64,000 nucleotides of DNA, from assembly GCA_030035585.1 (NCBI GenBank), contig CM057464.1:29157465-29221464 (forward strand), read 5' to 3'. Under the pieces are notes generated by a model, which did no database searches, had not been told where the DNA came from, and saw only the letters and a list, made by a program, of their open reading frames with translations. This DNA is from Dugong dugon. Taxonomy: Eukaryota; Chordata; Mammalia; Sirenia; Dugongidae. The position numbers and the translations under genes are program-made. This document shows, piece by piece, positions 10,470 through 21,782 of this stretch (position 1 is its first letter; each line of letters opens with the position of its first letter).

Positions 10470-11613
10470 TTGTCTTTGCTGTGAATTACTTAATATAGCC
10501 CTTATAGCCATGGTCTTTGTGACTCCCACACAATGATTGGGTGGGACTATGAAAATAAGGTGCTTGTGGCCCACCAAGGGGATTGGACAGCTTGCTGCTA
10601 ATGCAGATAAGGTGCTTGGAACCCTGTGGGGTGGGACCATGCAAATAAGGTATATGGAACCCTAATGAGGGGATTGGTCAGTTTTTCCATCCTGCTAAGC
10701 TTAAAAGAGAGCCAATCTCAGAGCAGAAGGCATCCTCACTACCAACGAGCAAGAAGAGCTAGGAGTGGAGTGCATCCTTTGGACCCCTGAACCCTGTGCT
10801 GAGAACCTCTGAGACCCAGGAGACAGAGAGAGAGCTGTAACACTGGAGATGACAAGAAGCTGTGGCAGAGAAATGGAGGCAGCAGAGGTGGCCGAACCAG
10901 GAGACTGGCAGGAGATGATGCAGTGAGCTTCCCAGCCCACAAAGCAAGAGACCTGAGCTATACAGGGATGAAGTACCCAATAAGCAAGGTACACATGGGC
11001 TTAATTGTACTTATTTACTAATCTGTAGTGTACAATTTCACATGAGTTCGACCACAAAAGATGTGGTGAAACCTGTGTGAAGTTGTGCACTAAAGATTAG
11101 TAAATTAACACAATTAGGCCTGCATGTACCTTGCTTACTGTAAGTTTGTACATACTGTGCTTACTGGTTAATTACAGTGCTTGCTGGCTAATCTGCCCCT
11201 GAGCACATTCGGGCAGGAGGCTTGCTGGTGAAGTAGGGTACCTCCAGGCACTTGGTGGAGGTAGGGTTACCAACCCATGGAGCAAGAGAACTGAGTGCCT
11301 TCGGGCTGAGGCTTACTAGTGGAGTGGAGTGCCCCCAGAAACTTATTGGAGGAGCTAAATAGCTTTGTAACACTTACCTGAGCAAGGCAGAGGCTGAGGG
11401 GCCGAAGGCCAGTGAGAGGCTTGCCTGCAGGCATGGCCAAGATGCTGTCCTAACTGAAGAACTATATCCTGAGTTGTTTCTGATTCTGAATTGTAACCTG
11501 TTACTTCCCTAATAAACTCCGTAACTGTGAGTATAGTCTGTGAGTTCTGTGTGGCCATTGCAAGGAATTATCAGACCCAGGAGAGAAGTTGAGAGTGCCA
11601 TGGGAGGGACGGT
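10470..11613 (+). mobile_element. LTR of an ERV, class III-like, with primer site
   Basis: A solo or 5' LTR in sense orientation. The U3-like part has a 90-bp tandem repeat (GTGGGACTATGAAAATAAGG at 10541, GTGGGACCATGCAAATAAGG at 10631). A TATA-like TTAAAAG lies at 10701 and AATAAA at 11511. A second partial duplication follows the palindrome. Just beyond the end, TGGTGTCAGAATTGG at 11614-11628 fits the tRNA-Leu primer site used by ERV-L. The left border is not sharp. A reverse-strand relative of its R-U5 part makes the 5' leader of the KYNU retrocopy at 60.8-61.3 kb. No internal genes follow, so it is a broken fossil. It is probably not among the youngest insertions here. Confidence 0.7.
10981..11137. 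mobile_element. 157-bp palindrome, MITE-like, inside the LTR
   Basis: Outer arms of 44 bp at 10981-11024 and 11094-11137 are inverted copies of each other, matching at 36 of 44 positions by hand count. The inner arms also pair, down to CCACAAAAGATGTGG at the centre. The two ends read TAAGCAAGG and CCTTGCTTA, so a TA target duplication is possible. This is the structure of a small mariner-type MITE. It is missing from the relative at 60.8-61.3 kb. I cannot name its family. Confidence 0.7.
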
Positions 11614-11628
11614 TGGTGTCAGAATTGG
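11614..11628 (+). promoter_or_regulatory. tRNA-Leu-type primer-binding site (fossil)
   Basis: TGGTGTCAGAATTGG is close to the complement of the 3' end of mammalian tRNA-Leu with CCA added (TGGTGTCAGAAGTGG from memory). Position directly 3' of the LTR fits a retroviral primer site. Confidence 0.6.
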
Positions 11629-11653
11629 TAAAATATGTTGGTGAGAGGAGGCA

Positions 11654-11748
11654 TGTCTGACCTCCACCTCACAGCAATCAGCCTTGAGTTGTTGATGCTG
11701 ATTATGATTCTCTCTCTCCTCCTTGTGAAGTTAAGTGGAGGTCAGACA
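11654..11748. repeat. Inverted repeat downstream of the primer site
   Basis: TGTCTGACCTCCAC at 11654-11667 is perfectly complementary to GTGGAGGTCAGACA at 11735-11748. A second inner pair (AATCAGC/GCTGATT) lies in the loop. This may be leader sequence of the ERV or an unrelated fold-back element. Confidence 0.75.
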
Positions 11749-11906
11749 CCACCCCCATGCCATTTTTCACAGATATACATACCAGTTTCACAAATTGAGA
11801 CATCTTTCTTTTGATTGTTGCAGTGCTCTACCTTTGATTTTGATTGAAAGGCAGTGGGCAGTAGTGTTTAACCTAGTTTCTCGTTAGCTGGTTCTGTCAA
11901 GTAGCT

Positions 11907-12064
11907 AGAGCCCTGGTGGCGCAGTGGTTAAGAGCTATGGCTGCTAACCAAAAGGTTGGCCATTTGAATCCACTTGCTGCTCCTTGGAAACCCTATGGGG
12001 TAGTTCTACTCTGTCCTATAGGGTCACTATGAGTTGGAATCGATTCGATGGCAGTGAGTTTTTG
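11907..12064 (+). mobile_element. AfroSINE, short form, with 11-bp TSD
   Basis: The head is AGAGCCCTGGTGGCGCAG, box B AGAGCTATGG... CATTTGAATCC, and the tail GGAATCGATTCGATGGC. The duplication GTCAAGTAGCT is at 11896-11906 and 12065-12075. The copy is close to what I recall of the family consensus. Confidence 0.95.
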
Positions 12065-12075
12065 GTCAAGTAGCT

Positions 12076-13220
12076 CGTTAATTTTATTGCATTAGGGGAA
12101 TTATTTCTATTTAAACCTATTAAAAAAAAATCCTTTCAAAGAGTGAAGATTGCCTTTGAAAGGGAATGCTTAGCCTACCCATCTCAACTTATTATTTTAT
12201 AAATATGTGTTTTCACATACAGTACAAAATTTACTTAAGGTATGTATGAACTGTGCCTAATAGTTTGAGCACGTTGTTGAAATAGACACAGGATGTACTC
12301 ACTTTTTCTTTATTGGAGTAGTTTTCCATTATCTTAAAGCTTGATATTTATAGGTTAGTCTATATTTTTGGAGAAGTGACCTAAAATATCCTAAAAGGAG
12401 AATGTATTGTTTCCACAGAATTTTTTTCCCCTTGACATCTGATAAAAGTAGATCTTCCCCTTTTCCTACTGCCTACGTAATTGCCGAATCTTATTGCTTA
12501 AAAGTCAGTGAGTTTTTTGCACACTGGCATACAAGCCATTTGTGGGCCATGAAATCAGTTTGGTGGTTGCAATGAGTAGTTTTAAAAAATGAAACAGAAT
12601 AGAATGAAAAATATCAGAATTCATTACACTCCGTAAGGGTAAGTATTGCTTCTTGACACTTTTATTTCAGCTTTATATTTGCACTCTCATATGTGTGTAT
12701 GTGGATTGAGGTAAAAACAAATAGATAGCCACTGACTTCAGAGATGTAGCCCAAGGCAAGTGGGGCTGAATAATGGAGGCAGGAAGTGCTGGGATTTTAT
12801 AACAAAGTTTTCATCTCCCTTATGGTATGAAAATTTTTGATTGCTATGAAGTACAAGAATTCTCTTAGTATTGGGATATTTCTTAGAACTTTCCATATTT
12901 CTTAGAACTTTGGCCATTCACTGAGATTCAAATCATCAGCATCATCTTTGTCTACTTTCTCTCTCTCTTCTCATGCTTTTTGTTATTGGATAATGGTGAT
13001 GCTACCAGACATTACCCATTACAACTCTCCCCTTTTTATCACTACTGCCATACCCTGGCTTCTTTCCTCAGTCCTGGGCTACTATACTAGTCTTCTGACC
13101 AGTCTCCCTACTTTCAGATTTTCTGCTGCCCCATCAGTTTTCCTAAAACACCTCTAAATTATCACACCTAGGCTTGAAAACTTTCAGAACTACTCAATTT
13201 CAAACTAAAAAAAAAAAAAA
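12076..13220. other. Single-copy-looking DNA
   Basis: No gene is recognised. The repeated phrase ATTTCTTAGAACTTT near 12880-12910 is a short tandem echo. The ORF at 12948-13157 has no recognisable domain. The piece ends in an A-run (13207-13223). Confidence 0.45.
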
Positions 13221-13223
13221 AAT

Positions 13224-14530
13224 TGTTGTAAAATATGTGTAACAAAAATTTTGCCATTTTAATCATTGTTAAATGTACAATTAAGCAGCATTAATAATGT
13301 TCACCATGTCACGCAACCTCACCACTACCTTTTTACAAATGTTTCACTGCCTCAAACAGAAACCTCGGCACCCCTTAAGCAATAACTCCCCACTTTCCAT
13401 CCTCCATCCCCAGTTCCCAGTGACCACTAATAAACTTTGGTCTCTATGCATTTTCTTGTTCTAGATATTTCATGTAGGTGAAATCATAAAACGTTTATCT
13501 TTTTGTGCCTGACTTATTTCACTTAGCATAATGTTTTCAATGTACATCCACATTGTTGCATGTATCAGATTTTCTGTTTCTCTTTATGGCTGAATAACAT
13601 TCCATTGTATGGATATATCACATTTTGTTTAGTCGTTCATATGTTGATGGACACTTGGGTTGTTTCTGTATTTGGCTATTGTGAATAATGCTGCAGTGAA
13701 CATTGGTGTACAATTGTCTGTTTAAGTCCCTGTTTTCAAGACTTTTGGGTATATACCTAGGTGTGGAATTGCTGGATCATATGCTAATTCTATGTTTAAC
13801 TTTTTGAGGAATCCCAAACTATTTTCCACAGTGTCTGCACCATTTTACATTCTCATCAGCAATGCAAGAGGGCTCCAATTTCTCCACATCCTCCTCAGCA
13901 CTTGTTAATTTCTGTTATTAGCCATCCTAGTGGGTGTGAAGTATCATATTGTGGTTTTGATTTGCATTTCTTTAATGGCTAATGAAGAAACCCTGGTGGT
14001 ACAATGGTTAAGTTCTGGACTGGTAATCTGATTGAAAGGCTGGCAGGTCAAATCCAGTAGCCACTCTGCAGGAGAAAATATTGGTGATCTGTTCACATAA
14101 AGATTACAGCCTAGGAAACCCTATGGGGCAGCTCTGCTCTGTCCTATGGAGTTGCTATGAGTCGGAATCGACTTGATGGCCCACACCAACAATAATGGCT
14201 AGTGATGCTGAGCATCTTTTCATGTGTTTGTTGGCCACTTGTTTATCTTCTTTGTTCAAGTCCTTTGACCATTTTTTAATTAGATTGTTTGTGTTTTTGT
14301 TATTATGTTGTAGGTGTTCTTTATATATTCTGGATGTTAAACTCACTATCAGATACATGGTTCCCAAGTATTTTCTGTGGGTTGTCTCTTCACTTCCTTG
14401 ATAAATTCCTTTGATGCACAAAAGTTTTTAATTTTGGTGGAGTCCAGTTTATCTTTTTTTTTCTTCTGTTGCACTTGCTTTTGATGTCCAATTTTAAACT
14501 TTTTTTTTGTTTTGCTTGTTATTTAAGGAC
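13224..14530 (-). mobile_element. Old L1 (-) 3' end, with SINE inside
   Basis: On the plus strand the reverse complement of an L1 3' end is clear: CACTAATAAACTTTGGTCTC, TTCACTTAGCATAATGTTTTC, TTGGGTATATACCTAGGTG and GGTGTGAAGTATCATATTG. It is split at 13986-14193 by a SINE and is 5'-truncated near 14530. No open reading frame survives. Confidence 0.85.
13986..14193 (+). mobile_element. AfroSINE, plus, with 12-bp TSD
   Basis: The head is AGAAACCCTGGTGGTACAATGG and the tail GTCGGAATCGACTTGATGGC. The L1 phrase AATGGCTAATGA is duplicated at 13974-13985 and 14194-14205, with one mismatch. Confidence 0.93.
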
Positions 14531-14567
14531 CTCCATGATCTATCTAATCCTAGCCTACCTGTCCAAT

Positions 14568-15195
14568 TGTTAGGGATTGAATTGTGTACCGTAAAAATAT
14601 ATGCTGTAATGTGCTTGTGGATGAGGAGCGCTGGTGGTACAGTGGTTAAGTGCTTGGTTGCTAACCAAAACGTCAGCAGTTCAAACCCAATGCAGTGGCT
14701 CCATGGGAGAAAGATGTGGTAGTTGGCTCCTGTAAAGTTTTGCATCCTTGGAAACCCTATGGACCAGTTCTACTCTGTCCTATAGGGTCACTGTAAATCG
14801 GAATCTACTAGATGGCGAAGAATTTTTTTTTTTGTATACTTGTGGATGTAATCCCATTTGGGAATAGGGTTTTCTTTATTATGTTTATGAGGCCATATCA
14901 ATATAGGTGTGTCTTCAGCCAATCACCTTTGAAATATAAACTGAACTGATGAGGAAGAGAGAAGTATGCAGAGATGGGGGAAGATAGATGTCATGCCATA
15001 TGAAGATCACCAGGGAGCCAAGGAATAGATACTGAAGAGACAGAGAGTCAAGAAAGAGACAAAGAGAGAGCCTTCCCCTAGAGCTGGCATCTGAATTTGG
15101 ACTTCTAGCCTACTAACTGTGAGAAAATAAGTTTCTGTTCATTAAAGCCACTTGTTGTGGTATTTCTGTTATAGCAGCACTAGATAATTAAGACA
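14568..15195 (+). mobile_element. MaLR-like solo LTR, SINE inside
   Basis: The left end reads TGTTAGGGATTGAATTG and the right end CACTAGATAATTAAGACA, as in MLT1-type (ERVL-MaLR) LTRs. The 3' part has the usual GAGAAAATAAGTTTCTGTTC poly(A)-signal zone. It is cut at 14624-14838 by a SINE. No internal genes remain. No clear 5-bp target duplication is visible. Confidence 0.75.
14624..14838 (+). mobile_element. AfroSINE, plus, with 10-bp TSD
   Basis: The head is AGGAGCGCTGGTGGTACAGTGG and the tail GGAATCTACTAGATGGCG. The duplicated LTR phrase CTTGTGGATG is at 14614-14623 and 14839-14848, so it is younger than the LTR. Confidence 0.93.
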
Positions 15196-15199
15196 TCGT

Positions 15200-15632
15200 C
15201 TTCGTTGTCCATTCCTCTGTTACCTGCACTGCAGCCCACCTGAATTTCTTATTGCTCCCCTATACATGTTCCATCCTCATCTACGTTTTTCTACATGGTT
15301 CTCTCCCCCAGGACTTTTATTTTCTTTCTGTCCCTCTTTTGCTCCCAGCTCCCCAAAACCCTAATCTTATCTATTCTTCAAGCTCATGCTAAAATGCTAC
15401 TTTTTTTTCCATGACTTGTTTCTCCAAGTAGAATAAGCATGCTTTCCACTTTTAAATTCTCATCGTATTTTACTGTCACATTCTTAGGACTCTTTTAGGA
15501 TACTTTGATTCTAGTTATTCATGTACATGACTGTCTCTCCCTTTAGATTAAATCATTTTGTTATTCCTCACGTCTTGTATTTGTCACAGTGTCTTGCAAC
15601 TAGTAGGCACATAATAGATACTGACTGAATAC
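15200..15632 (+). mobile_element. L2-like 3' end
   Basis: The order of landmarks (pyrimidine-rich middle, TCTTCAAGCTCATGC, GTCTTGTATTTGTCACAG, TAGTAGGCACATAATAG, GACTGAAT) fits the ancient LINE L2 3' end. It is diverged and contains no ORF. Confidence 0.6.
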
Positions 15633-15866
15633 AATATGAAATGACACTTCTTTTCAAATTGTGTGTTTGTAGTCTAAAACTTAAATCAACTTCCAAAAGC
15701 ACCAGAGTCCCAGAAATTATTATTATTATTTGTACTTGAAGAATAACACGGATCAGGAAAGAACTATCAATCCTTTTGCTTGCTTCTGGATACCTCAAAA
15801 CACTGGAAAAGACTGCAGACACATTGGTCTTTCCCAATTCATTCATACATGTAATTAGCAGTCAGT
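15633..15866. other. Single-copy-looking DNA with short (ATT)n
   Basis: An ATT run (about 15718-15731) lies in otherwise unassigned sequence. Confidence 0.5.
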
Positions 15867-15878
15867 AATGCAACATCC

Positions 15879-16083
15879 AAAGTAGCCCTGCGGGGCAGTG
15901 ATTAAGCGCTTGGCTGCTAACCAAAAGGTCTGCAGTTTGAACCTACCAATGGCTCCAGAGGAGAAAAGACCTGGTGATTTGCTCCTGTAAAGATTTTAGT
16001 CTAGGAAACCCTATGAGGCAGTTCTACTCTGTCCTGTAGGGTCCATATGAGTCGGAGTCGACTCGACAGCACACAGCAACAGC
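15879..16083 (+). mobile_element. AfroSINE, plus, with 12-bp TSD
   Basis: The head is AGTAGCCCTGCGGGGCAG and the tail GAGTCGACTCGACAGCAC. Flanks AATGCAACATCC (15867-15878) and AATGCACCATCC (16084-16095) differ at one base. Confidence 0.93.
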
Positions 16084-16193
16084 AATGCACCATCCCTAAA
16101 GACCATGGCAGTGCACAACCTAGTGGGGCCCACAGCAGTACCTGCCACAAGATTTCCATGTTGTTTCTGGCTTAAACCTTTTTGTCTTTAGAA

Positions 16194-16379
16194 CAGTGTG
16201 GTTCTCAAAGTATCATTCCTGGATTGGCAGCATCAACTTTACTTGGGAACTTGTTAGAAATGTAAATTCTGTGCCCCACCTCATACCTACTGATTAGATG
16301 AAGGCAAGAGGCTCAGCAATCTGTGTCTCAATAAGTTCTCCAGGTGATTCTGATGCCTGCTAAACTTAGAGAACTACTG
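16194..16379 (+). mobile_element. MER5A-like hAT-Charlie MITE
   Basis: The left end CAGTGTGGTTCTCAAAGTATC and the right end TAGAGAACTACTG are inverted-repeat ends of the type seen in MER5A. Between them lie ACTTGGGAACTTGTTAG and CTCCAGGTGATTCTGATGCC. The element is non-coding. Confidence 0.85.
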
Positions 16380-16559
16380 GTTTAGACTTCTCTTGTTTCT
16401 CCCTTCTCCTACTGTATACCTTGCCTGAGTCCTTGACACCATCACAGCCCTGAAAAGAGCATCAATCCAACCATCTCTAATCATGGATGATTATGCATTA
16501 GAGAAAAACTAGTATTGTGACCATACCAAGAAAAAGGCAGGCCAAAGCTTATGAAGTAA

Positions 16560-16936
16560 AAGTGTTGCTGTAAGCTGCCGTCAACTTGGCTCCAAGCCAT
16601 GGCAACCCCGTGTACAACAGAGCAAAACATTGACCAGTCCTGTGCCATCTTCATGATTGTTGGTATGCTTAAACCCATTGTTGAGGCTGCTGTGTATTTT
16701 GAGTGCCTTGCAACCTAGGGTGCTCATCTCCAGCATTATATCAGACAATATTCTGTTGTGATTCATAGGGTTTTCATTGGCCGATTTCAGAAGTAGATTG
16801 TCAGGCCTTTTTTCTAGTCTTAGTCCGGAAGTTCTACTGAAACCTGTCTATGATGGGCTATCCTGCTGGTTTTTGAAATACTGGTGACATAGCTTCCAGT
16901 ATCATAGTAATAGGCAAGCCACCACAATACAAAAAA
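16560..16936 (-). mobile_element. RTE with missing middle (non-autonomous derivative)
   Basis: Read on the minus strand, the last part matches the RTE 3' end seen in sense at 53340-53460: there GGGCTCAAGCATAACAACG and ATTGTGAGCATGGCGCAGG, here GGGTTTAAGCATACCAACA and ATCATGAAGATGGCACAGG. The first part (about 16700-16936 on the plus strand) resembles the RTE 5' leader as I remember it, with no other copy in the window. None of the endonuclease or reverse transcriptase region lies between. It looks like a head-to-tail deletion derivative of the RTE, about 375 bp, possibly a mobile non-autonomous family. Confidence 0.6.
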
Positions 16937-17959
16937 CTGACAGACAGGTGGTGGGAAGTAAAGTTAGATACAACTAATCAACCAGTTCCAGCATTCACCA
17001 AAATTTTTGTTTGTTTATTGTTGTAGTTTAAATGAAGTTTACATTTCAAGTTAGGCTCCCATACAAAAATTTATGCATACAATGTTATGTGACCCTGATT
17101 GCTCTCCCCATACTGTGACAGCACACACCTCCTTTCCACCCCTGACTCCCCATGTCCATTCAACCAGCTCCTAACCCTCTCTGCCTTCCCATCTCACCTC
17201 TGGACAGAAGCTGCCCATTTATTCTCTTGTATCTACTTGAGCTAAGAGGCACACTCCTCACGAGTATCACTTTATGTCCCACAGTCCAGTCCAATCCCTA
17301 TCTGAAGAGTTGGCCTTGGAAATTGTTTTAGTTCTGGGCTGATAGAGAATCCGGGGGCCATGTATTCCGGGGTTCCTCCAGTCTCATTCAGACCATTAAA
17401 TCTGGTCTTCTTACTAGAATTTGAGTTCTACACCCCACCTTTCTCCTGCTCCATCAGGGACTCTCTGTTCCGTTCCCTGTCAGGGCTGTCACTGGTTGTC
17501 TAGTTCTTCTGGACTCAGGCTGATGAAGTCTCTGGTTTATGCGGCACTTTCTGTCTCTTGGGCTAATACTTTCCTTGTGTCTTTGGTATTCATCATTCTA
17601 CTTTACTCCAGGTGGTTGGGACCAGTTGATGTATATTAGGTAGCCGCTTGCAAGCTTTTAAGACCCCAGATGCCACCCATCACAGTAGGATGCAGAACAT
17701 TTTCTTAATAAGCTTTGTTATGCTAGTTGACCTATATGTCCCCTAAAAGCATGGTCCCCAGACCCCCACCCCTGCTACTCTGTCCCACGAAGTGTTTGAT
17801 TTGTATTCAGGAAAGTTCTTAGCTTTGGTTTAGTCCAGTTGTGCTGACTTCCCCCGTAGTGTGTGCTGTCCTTCCCTTCACCTAAGATAATTCTTACCTA
17901 CTATCTAGTTAGTAAATAACACTTACCCTCCCTCCCCACCCCTGTAACCATCAAAGAAT

Positions 17960-20900
17960 GTTTTCTTCTGTGTTTAAACCTTTTCTTGAGTTGTTATAAT
18001 GTTGGTCTTATACAATATTTGCCCTTCTGTGACTAAATTCACTCAGCATAATGCCCTCCAGCTTCCTCCGTGTTATAAGATGTCTCACGGCTTCATTGTT
18101 GTTCTTTATTGTTGTATAGTATTTCATTGTGTGGATATACTATAATTTGTTTATCCATTAGCCCGTTGATGGGTACCTAAGTTGTCTCCATCTTTTTGCT
18201 ATTGTGAATAGTGCTTCAGTGAACATAGGTGTGCATGTATCTATTTGTGTGACAGCTCTTATTTCTCTAGGATATATTCCAAGAAGCAGGATAGCTGGAT
18301 CGTATGGTACTTCTATTTCTAGCTTTTTAAGGAAGCACCAAATCAATTTCCAAAGTGGTTGTGCCATATTACATTCCCATCAACAGTGTATAAGTGTTCC
18401 AGTCTCTCCACAACCTCTCCAGATTTATTGTTTTGTGTATTTTGGATTAATGCTAGCCTTGTCGGGGTGAGGTGATATCTCATTGTAGTTTTGATCTGCA
18501 TTCCTCTAACGGCTAATGATCCTGAACATTTCTTCATGTGTCTGTTAACCTCTTGAATATCTTCTTTGGTGAGGTGCCTGTTCATATCCTTTGCCCATTT
18601 TTTAATTGGGTTGTTTGTCTTTTGTTGTTGAGGTTTTGCAGTATCTTGTAGATTTTAGAGATTAGATGCTGATCAGATGTGTCTTAGCCAAAAATATTTT
18701 CCGGTCTGTAGGTTGTTGTCTTTTTGTTCTTTTGGTGAAGTCTTTTGATGAGCATAAGTGTTTGATTTTTAGGAGCTCCCAGTTATCTAGTCTCTCTTCT
18801 GATGCTTGTGCATTGTTACTTATGGTTCATATTCTATTTATGCTATGTATTAGGACTCCTAGCATTGTCCCTAATTTTTCTTCCATGATCTTTATTGTTT
18901 TCGATTTTATATTTAAGTCTTTGATCCATTTTGAGTTAGTTTTTGTACATGGTGTGAGATATGGGTCTTGTTTCAGTTTTTTGCACATGGCTATCCAGTT
19001 ATGCCAGCACCATTTGTTAAAGAGACTGTCTTTTCCCCAGTTAATGGACTTTGGGCCTTTGTCAAGTATCAGCTGCTCATAGGTGGACGAATTTATGTCT
19101 GGATTCTCAATTCTGTTCCATTGGTCCATGTATCTGTTGTTGTACCAGTACCAGGCTGTTTTGACTACTGTGGTGGTATAATAGGTTCTAAAATCAGGTA
19201 GTGTGAGGCCTCCCACTTTGTTCTTCCTGAGTAATGCTTTACTTATCCTGGGTCTGTTCCCTTTCCATACAAATCTGGTGATTTGTTTCTCCATCTCATT
19301 AAAAAATGCCATTGGAATTTGGATCAAGATTGCATTGTGTCTGTAGATCGCTTTGGGTAGAATTGACATTTTCGCAATGTTGCGTCTTCCTATCCATGAG
19401 CAAGATGTGTTTTTCTACTTATGCAGGTCCCTTTGGGTTACTTGCAGTAGTGTCTTGTAGTTATCATTGTATAGGTCTTTTAAATCTCTGGTTAGATTTA
19501 TTCCTAAGTATTTTATCTTCTTGGGGGCTATTGTAAATGGTACTGATTTGGTGATTTCCTCTTTGAAGTACTCTTTGTTGGAGTAGAGGAATCCAACTGA
19601 GTTTTTTATGTTTATCTTGTATCCTGATACTTTGCTGAAATCTATCAGTTCCAGTAGTTTTCTTGTGGATTCTTTGGGGTTTTCTGTGTATAAGATCATA
19701 TCATCTGCAAAGAGAGATACTTTGACTTCTTCCCTACCAATTTGGATGCTCTTTATTTCTTTTTCTAGCCTAATTGCTCTGGCTAGGACCTCCAGCACAA
19801 TGTTGAATAAGAGTGGTGATAAAGGGCATCCTTGTGTGATTCCTGTTCTCAAGGGGAATGCTTTCAAAGCATCATTTAGGATGATGTTGACTGTTGGCTT
19901 TGTATTAATGCCCTTAATTATATTGAGGAATTTCCCTTCTATTCCTATTTTATTGAGAGTTTTTATCATAAATGGGTGTTGGACTTTGTCAAATGCCTTT
20001 TCGGCATCAATTGATAAGATCATGTGGTTCTTGTCTTTTGTTTTATTAATGTGATGGATTACATTGTTTTTCTAATGTTGAACCATCCCTCCATACTTGG
20101 TATAGATCCCACTTGATCATGGTGAATTATTTTTTTGATATGTTGCTGAATTCTATTGGCTAGAATTTTCATGAGGATTTTTGCATCAATATTCATGAGA
20201 TATATTGGTCTGTAATTTTCTTTTTTATGGTGTCTTTAACCTGGTTTTGGTATCAGGGTTATGCTGGCTTCATAGAACAAGTTTGGGAGTATTCCATCCT
20301 TTTCTGTTCTCTGAGATACCTGTAGTAGTAGTGGTGTTAACTCTTCTCTGAAAGTCTGGTAGAATTCTCCAGTGAAGCCATCCGGGCCAGGACTTTTTTT
20401 TGTTGGGAGTTTTTAAATTACCTTTTCAATCTCTTCATTTGTTATGGGTTTGTTTAGTTGTCCTACCCCTGTTTATGTTAATTTAGGTAGGTAGTGAGTT
20501 TCTAGAAATTTGTCCATTTCCTCTAGGTTTTCAAATTTGTTAGAGTACAGTTTTTCATTGTATTCTGTTATGATTCTTTTTATTTCGGTTGAGTCTGTTG
20601 TGATATCACCCATCTCATTTCTTATATGGGTTATTTGCTTCCTCTCCAGTTTTTCGTTTGTCAGTTTGGCCAATGGTTTATCAATTGTGTTGATCTTTTC
20701 AAAGAACCAGCTTTTGGATTTGTTAACTCTTTCCATTGTTTTTCTATTCTCATATTTCATTTAATTCTGCTCTAATTCTTATTATTTCCTTTCTTCTGAC
20801 GCCCGAGGACTTCTTTTGCTGCTCTCTTTCTACTTGTTCCAGTTGTAGGGATAGTGTTTTGATTATGACCCTTTCTTCTTTTTGAATGTGTGCATTTATT

Positions 20901-21782
20901 TCTATAAACTGACCTCTGAGTGCTGCTTTTGCTGTGTCCCAAAGGTTCTGGTAGGATTTGTTTTCATTCTTGTTTGATTCTATGAGTTTCTTTATTCCAT
21001 CCTTAATTTCTTCTCTAACCCAGTAGTTTTTGAGCAAGGTGTTGTTCAGTTTCCATGTGTATGATTTTTTACCTTGCTTTTTCTGTTGTTGATTTCTACT
21101 TTTATGGCTTTATGGTTAGAAAAGATGCTTTGTAATATTTTGATGCTTTGGATTCTGTTAAGGCTTACTTTATGGCACAATACATGGTCTATTCTGGAGA
21201 ATGTTCCAAGTGCGTTGGAAAAGAAGGTATACTTGGCTGCCATTGGGTGGAATGTTCAGTATATGTCCATGAGATCAGATTGGTTGATTGTAGCATTTAG
21301 ATCTTCCATGTCTTTATTGAGCTTCTTTCTGGATGTTCTGTCCTTCACAGAAAGTGCTGTATTGAAATCTTCTACTGTCATTGTGGAGCTATCTCCCTTT
21401 TCAATGCTGTTAGAGTTTGTTTTATGTATTTTGGAGCCATGTCATTGGGTGTGTAAATATTTATTATAGTTATTGTCCTTCTGGTGTACTGACCCTTTAA
21501 TCATTATATAGTGTCCTTCCTTATCCTTTGTAGTGGATTTTACTTTAAAGTCTGTTTTGTCAGAGATTAATATTTGCCACTCCTGCTCTTTTTTGAGTAT
21601 TGTTTGCTTGATATATTTTTTTCCATCCTTTGAGTTTTAGTTTGTTTGTGTGTCTCTTGTAGGCAGCATATAGACGGATCGTGTTTGTTAATCCAATCTG
21701 CCACTCTCTGTCTCTTTATTGGTGCATTTAGTCTGTTTACATTCAGCGGAATTATTGATATGTATGAGTTTAGTGCTGTCAT
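17960..21782 (-). pseudogene. L1 ORF2 remnant (endonuclease and reverse transcriptase)
   Basis: The protein starts at 21782 with MTALNSYISIIPLNVNRLNA, the endonuclease N-terminus. Further segments are endonuclease C-terminus (21046-21243, with FSNHKAIKVEINN where the family has SDH, so the catalytic Asp is changed), reverse transcriptase (19415-20023) with [12 protein letters not shown] at its core, and the C-terminal domain (18158-19369). FADD is the usual L1 form of the YADD catalytic motif. The frame changes between these pieces and there are in-frame stops, about one break per 200-500 bp. ORF2 normally encodes about 1,275 residues; the span is right but the protein is not. Confidence 0.9.

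Noticed and set aside
10701-11558. Minus-strand ORFs of 60-97 codons
   Set aside because: They lie in antisense of the LTR and recur at 60.8-61.0 kb only because the LTR sequence recurs.
18666-20054. Plus-strand ORFs of 138 and 148 codons
   Set aside because: They are opposite-strand shadows of the L1 ORF2 reverse transcriptase region, which is on the minus strand.
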